From JAQUKH01 sp043809805 (GTDB lineage Bacteria > JACRDZ01 > JAQUKH01), in assembly GCA_043809805.1 (NCBI GenBank), contig JBDROR010000108.1, positions 1 through 10,228 of the forward strand: a stretch of 10,228 nt of DNA. The letters run 5' to 3'. Position 1 is the stretch's first letter; every line of letters starts with the position of its first letter. The notes beneath the pieces are model-generated. The model was not told the origin of the DNA. It made no database searches and saw only the letters and a list, made by a program, of their open reading frames with translations. Shown piece after piece: positions 7,125 through 10,228 of the stretch. A program made the translations under genes and the position numbers.

Positions 7125-7212
7125 TTAGTGAATAGTCGTTAGTGAATAGTAGTTAGTTAGAAAGTAAAAAATTATTAACTATTCACTTTTTCACTGTTCA
7201 CTATTCACTTAA
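7125..7212. repeat. nested inverted repeats in the cooS-fhs gap
   Basis: AGTGAATAGT occurs twice (7127-7136 and 7141-7150), and its exact reverse complement ACTATTCACT occurs twice (7178-7187 and 7200-7209). The outer and inner pairs can form two nested stems of 10 bp or more around an A+T-rich centre. It starts just after the cooS stop and ends before the fhs Shine-Dalgarno. It looks like a dispersed repeat rather than a terminator, since no T-run closes the structure. It also marks the boundary to fhs, whose codon use differs from that of cooS. Confidence 0.75.
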
Positions 7213-7231
7213 AAAAGAAGGAGGTAGCATT

Positions 7232-8998
7232 ATGGCGTTGGATCCTAAAAAACATAAGGATTGGGAAATTGCTGAAGATTCTGAAAAAAGTATGAAGACT
7301 GTCTATGAGCTGGCAGATAAGTTAGGTCTAAAAAAAGAGGAATTGCTGCCTCACGGGCATTATGTTGCTAAAATAGACTACAAAAGAGTTTTAAACCGGC
7401 TGGAAAATAAACCAGACGCAAAATTTATTGACGTAACCGCTATTACTCCTACTCCCCTGGGTGAGGGAAAATCAACCACTACAATTGGTTTAATTCAGGG
7501 ATTGGGCAAAAGAAATAAAAACGTCGTAGGCGCAATCAGACAACCGTCAGGCGGACCGACAATGAATATTAAAGGTTCTGCCGCAGGCGGAGGGCTTTCA
7601 CAATGTATTCCGCTAACTCCGTTTTCTCTGGGATTAACCGGAGACATCAATGCTATCATGAACGCTCATAATCTGGCAATGGTAGCGCTGACATCAAGAA
7701 TACAGCATGAAGCTAATTACAATGACGCTCGGCTGGCTAAAAGTAAGCTTAAACGGCTGGATATTGATCCGAGAAATGTTCAGATGAAATGGATCCTTGA
7801 TTTCTGTGCTCAGGCGCTTCGCGATATCGTAATTGGTATTGGCGGTAAAATGGACGGTTTTATGATGCAATCAGGATTTGCTATCGCTGTTTCCTCGGAG
7901 ATTATGGCGATTTTAGCAGTTGCTAAAGACCTGAAAGATATGCGTGAAAGAATGGGTAAAATAGTAGTTGCTTATAATAAATCCGGGAATCCTGTTACTA
8001 CTGCCGATCTGGAGGTGGATGGTGCAATGACCGCCTGGATGGTTGAAGCGCTTAACCCGAATCTGATGCAGACTATCGAAGGCCAACCGGTATTTGTTCA
8101 TGCAGGGCCATTCGCAAACATCGCAATTGGCCAGTCTTCAATAATTGCGGATAGAATAGGATTAAAGCTGGGTGATTATCATGTAACGGAGTCAGGTTTT
8201 GGAGCTGATATCGGATTTGAAAAATTCTGGAACCTTAAATGCCGTTTTGCCGGCAATCAACCTAATGCAGCGGTTGTTGTTGCTACTATAAGAGCCTTAA
8301 AGTGTCATGGCGGGGCTCCTATACCTGTACCGGGGCGTCCATTACCTGAAGAATATAATACTAAAAACGTCGGTTGGGTTGAAGCCGGCGCGTCAAGCAA
8401 TCTGGCACATATAATTAAAGTTGTTAAAAAAGCGGGTATTAATCCTGTTGTTTGTATCAATGCTTTTTATACTGATACAGATGATGAAATTGATGCTGTT
8501 CGCAAAATAGCTAAAGCGTCTGGAGCGCGTGTCGCGGTTTCCAAACATTGGGAAAAAGGCGGCGAAGGAGCATTGGAGTTAGCCGATGCTGTCATTGATG
8601 CATGTAACGAACCTAATAATTTTAAATTCCTCTATGAGTTAGATACTCCATTGAGAGATAGAATTAACTTAATTGCAAAAGAAGTTTACGGCGCTGATGG
8701 AGTTGATTATACCCCTGAAGCTTTAACAAAAACAAAAAATATTGAAGCAGACCCGGAAACTGCAAAACTTGGAACATGTATGGTTAAAACGCATCTTTCA
8801 CTTTCTGATAATCCAAATATTAAAGGTGCTCCTAAAGGCTGGAGACTCCAGATCAGGGATATTCTGACATACAAGGGTGCAGGTTTTGTTGTACCGATTG
8901 CAGGCGCTATTAAACTCATGCCCGGAACATCTTCCAATCCGGCTTACCGTAGAGTCGATGTGGATGTGGAAACCGGCAAAGTTAAAGGATTGTTTTAG
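7232..8998 (+). CDS. fhs: formate-tetrahydrofolate ligase (10-formyl-THF synthetase)
   Basis: Fhs makes 10-formyl-THF from formate, THF and ATP, the first folate step of the methyl branch. The ATP-binding loop TPTPLGEGKSTTT spans residues 72-84 with Lys80. NIKGSAAGGG matches family signature 1 and VATIRALKCHGG (351-361 region) matches signature 2. KGGEGALELA and the C-terminal PGTSSNPAYRRVDVD also fit. It has 588 residues, longer than the Moorella enzyme (559): extra residues lie at the N-terminus, around EANYNDARLAKSKL, and near PIPVPGRPLPEEY. By memory these are typical of a Desulfobacterota-like subgroup. AAGGAGG (7218-7224) lies 7 bases before the ATG. Codon use stands out: by hand count GCT is about 25 Ala codons against 8 in cooS, and CTG about 15 of 47 Leu codons. 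This suggests a separate origin, though the gene appears intact. Confidence 0.98.
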   Translation: MALDPKKHKDWEIAEDSEKSMKTVYELADKLGLKKEELLPHGHYVAKIDYKRVLNRLENKPDAKFIDVTAITPTPLGEGKSTTTIGLIQGLGKRNKNVVGAIRQPSGGPTMNIKGSAAGGGLSQCIPLTPFSLGLTGDINAIMNAHNLAMVALTSRIQHEANYNDARLAKSKLKRLDIDPRNVQMKWILDFCAQALRDIVIGIGGKMDGFMMQSGFAIAVSSEIMAILAVAKDLKDMRERMGKIVVAYNKSGNPVTTADLEVDGAMTAWMVEALNPNLMQTIEGQPVFVHAGPFANIAIGQSSIIADRIGLKLGDYHVTESGFGADIGFEKFWNLKCRFAGNQPNAAVVVATIRALKCHGGAPIPVPGRPLPEEYNTKNVGWVEAGASSNLAHIIKVVKKAGINPVVCINAFYTDTDDEIDAVRKIAKASGARVAVSKHWEKGGEGALELADAVIDACNEPNNFKFLYELDTPLRDRINLIAKEVYGADGVDYTPEALTKTKNIEADPETAKLGTCMVKTHLSLSDNPNIKGAPKGWRLQIRDILTYKGAGFVVPIAGAIKLMPGTSSNPAYRRVDVDVETGKVKGLF

Positions 8999-9027
8999 AC
9001 TTATACTTAAAAAATAGGAGGCTTTAA

Positions 9028-9873
9028 ATGTATCCAAACCCGCTTTTAATTGGTGAACGAATAAACGTAGTAACAAAGGTTTTGCGTAAGGCAATGGAAG
9101 ATCGTGATAAAGGCCCGCTTCAGGAAATGGCTGTCCAACAGGTAGAATCCGGATCAAATATGCTCGACCTCAACATTGGGCCTGTTGAAGACGACCCCGA
9201 AAGAATGCCATGGTTGATCGAAATTGTCCATGAAGTTGCTAAAGTCCCGCTTTCCCTGGACACAACAAATCCGAAGGCGATGGATATGGGGCTTGCGTCA
9301 TACAAAAACACCTATGGGAATGCCTTAATTAACTCCTGTTCGGGCGAAACAAAACGATTAGACGCGTTTATGCCTCTTGCCGCCAAATACAAATGCAATA
9401 TAATCGGACTTACATTAGCCGGTGTCGGACTTCCGCCGGATGCCGAAACCAGAGTTTCCATTGCGGTTGACATTATGACAAAGGCTTCCGAATTGGGCGT
9501 TCCGATGGAAAATATTTATCTTGACCCATTGGCAATGACTGTAAAGGGAAATCAGGACCAGGCAAGATTTGCCGTTGAGGCGGTAAAAATGTTCCAGACG
9601 ATGAATGAACCGCCAATGTGTTCTGTGGTGGGTTTGAGTAATGTCGTTAACATGACCCCTCCTCCAATGAAACCTCTTTTGACATCAGTTTATTGGATGA
9701 TTTTACGCGAGGCTGGATTAAACGGAGCAATTGTTGACACAATGAACGAAAAATTTATGGCAGTAGTCAATGGTGAAAACATCAGAAAGGTATTTCCCGC
9801 GGATCATGTCGATAAAGCAATCCGTATGTTTAAAGGCGAAATTATGTTCGCGGATTCGTTTTTGGAGTTGTAA
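9028..9873 (+). CDS. acsE: methyltetrahydrofolate:CoFeSP methyltransferase (AcsE)
   Basis: AcsE transfers the methyl group of 5-methyl-THF to the Co(I) centre of CoFeSP, linking the folate branch to AcsB. It is a pterin-binding TIM barrel of the dihydropteroate-synthase/MetH fold. Start motif LIGERIN is followed by LDLNIGP. The pterin-binding residues fit Moorella AcsE with a small offset: Asp78 (SLDTTN), Asn102 (ALINS), Asp166 (YLDPL) and Asn205 (VVGLSN). At 281 residues it is about 20 longer than the Moorella enzyme, with much of the excess near the C-terminus. AGGAGG (9016-9021) lies 6 bases before the ATG; the gap to fhs is only 29 bases, so they are likely co-transcribed. Its last 32 bases overlap the 3' end of a gene on the opposite strand. 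It could be named a generic pterin-binding methyltransferase, but the cluster makes the AcsE call secure. Confidence 0.96.
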   Translation: MYPNPLLIGERINVVTKVLRKAMEDRDKGPLQEMAVQQVESGSNMLDLNIGPVEDDPERMPWLIEIVHEVAKVPLSLDTTNPKAMDMGLASYKNTYGNALINSCSGETKRLDAFMPLAAKYKCNIIGLTLAGVGLPPDAETRVSIAVDIMTKASELGVPMENIYLDPLAMTVKGNQDQARFAVEAVKMFQTMNEPPMCSVVGLSNVVNMTPPPMKPLLTSVYWMILREAGLNGAIVDTMNEKFMAVVNGENIRKVFPADHVDKAIRMFKGEIMFADSFLEL

Positions 9874-10228
9874 CGTTTTTTATATCTTTCGCTAAAACTA
9901 TGGCTTCGGCAATTTCACGCATGGATTTGCGAGTATCCATGCTTTGTCTTTGAATTAATTTATATGCTTCCGATGAGGAAATATATAAATCCTGTGAAAG
10001 GATATCCTTTGCCCTCTCAATCATTTTTCGTGTAGTTAACGCTTCTTCAGCATTGCGCACACGCATATCCAATTCCGCGTTTTCAATGGCAACAGCTGCT
10101 TGGCTTGCAAGGGCATTTAAAATATCCAATTCATGTTTTGTAAATTTATGTTTTCTCGATGTATAACAGTTTAACACTCCAATCACACGTCCTTTTACAG
10201 CCAGCGGAACACTTGCCAGAGAACAAAG
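9842..10228 (-). CDS. GAF-ANTAR RNA-binding regulator, 5' end cut by window edge
   Basis: This is the C-terminal part (128 residues visible) of a GAF-ANTAR protein; ANTAR proteins bind paired hairpins in nascent RNA and prevent transcription termination. The frame stays open from the right edge, reading LCSLASVPLAVKGRVIGVLN, so the GTG at 10184-10186 is internal and the start lies off the window. The visible GAF end runs through HELDILNALASQAAVAIENAEL. The ANTAR domain follows: AEEALTTRKMIERAKDILSQD...SSSEAYKLIQRQSMDTRKSMREIAEAIVLA, with the usual three-helix pattern. The GAF domain suggests small-molecule or redox sensing, but the ligand cannot be read. It is convergent with acsE and shares 32 bases with it, so it is transcribed separately. 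Whether it controls this cluster is unknown. Confidence 0.9.
   Translation of the reverse strand, partial: LCSLASVPLAVKGRVIGVLNCYTSRKHKFTKHELDILNALASQAAVAIENAELDMRVRNAEEALTTRKMIERAKDILSQDLYISSSEAYKLIQRQSMDTRKSMREIAEAIVLAKDIKNVTTPKTNPRT

Noticed and set aside
9874..9900. Bidirectional terminator after acsE
   Set aside because: There is a short T-run just after the acsE stop but no GC-rich stem before it.
10184..10186. GTG as the start of the - strand regulator
   Set aside because: Codons upstream to the window edge continue the GAF domain, so the start lies outside.

Overview
The window is a bacterial Wood-Ljungdahl (reductive acetyl-CoA) gene cluster from a strict anaerobe. Reading left to right on the + strand it holds the 3' part of cooC (nickel-insertion ATPase), acsD and acsC (small and large subunits of the corrinoid iron-sulfur protein, CoFeSP), acsB (acetyl-CoA synthase), cooS/acsA (Ni-CO dehydrogenase), fhs (formate-tetrahydrofolate ligase) and acsE (methyl-THF:CoFeSP methyltransferase). 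A GAF-ANTAR regulator, cut by the right edge, lies on the - strand and converges on acsE. The six genes from acsD to acsE are complete, have Shine-Dalgarno sites and show no frameshifts. All metal ligands and catalytic residues I could check are present, so the pathway looks functional.

How the genes work together: Fhs activates formate onto tetrahydrofolate. The later methyl-branch enzymes (folD/fchA, metF) are not in the window. AcsE moves the methyl group from methyl-THF to the cobalt of CoFeSP (AcsC/AcsD). CooS reduces CO2 to CO. AcsB joins methyl, CO and CoA into acetyl-CoA at its Ni-Ni-[4Fe4S] A-cluster. CooC serves nickel maturation of CODH and/or ACS. The set can run as CO2 fixation (acetogenesis or autotrophy) or in reverse as acetate oxidation; the sequence does not say which.

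Organism: the DNA is moderately A+T-rich. The ACS is the bacterial type with the N-terminal CODH-binding region, and acsE and fhs are THF-dependent, so this is a bacterium, not a methanogen. Fhs is longer than the Moorella enzyme and by memory resembles forms seen in Desulfobacterota and related phyla. The many short dispersed repeats are of a kind I associate with uncultivated groups such as Omnitrophota or Desantisbacteria. That placement is a weak inference.

The most unusual feature is the repeat load. Five of the six gaps between the + strand genes carry repeat-like or palindromic sequence (the fhs-acsE gap does not), and two repeats reach into coding sequence: the 3' end of cooC, and a perfect 20-bp palindrome in frame inside acsC. 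fhs also has codon use clearly unlike cooS and acsE on either side. No tRNA, rRNA, CRISPR array, insertion sequence or convincing terminator was seen, and no gene-free stretch exceeds about 110 bases.
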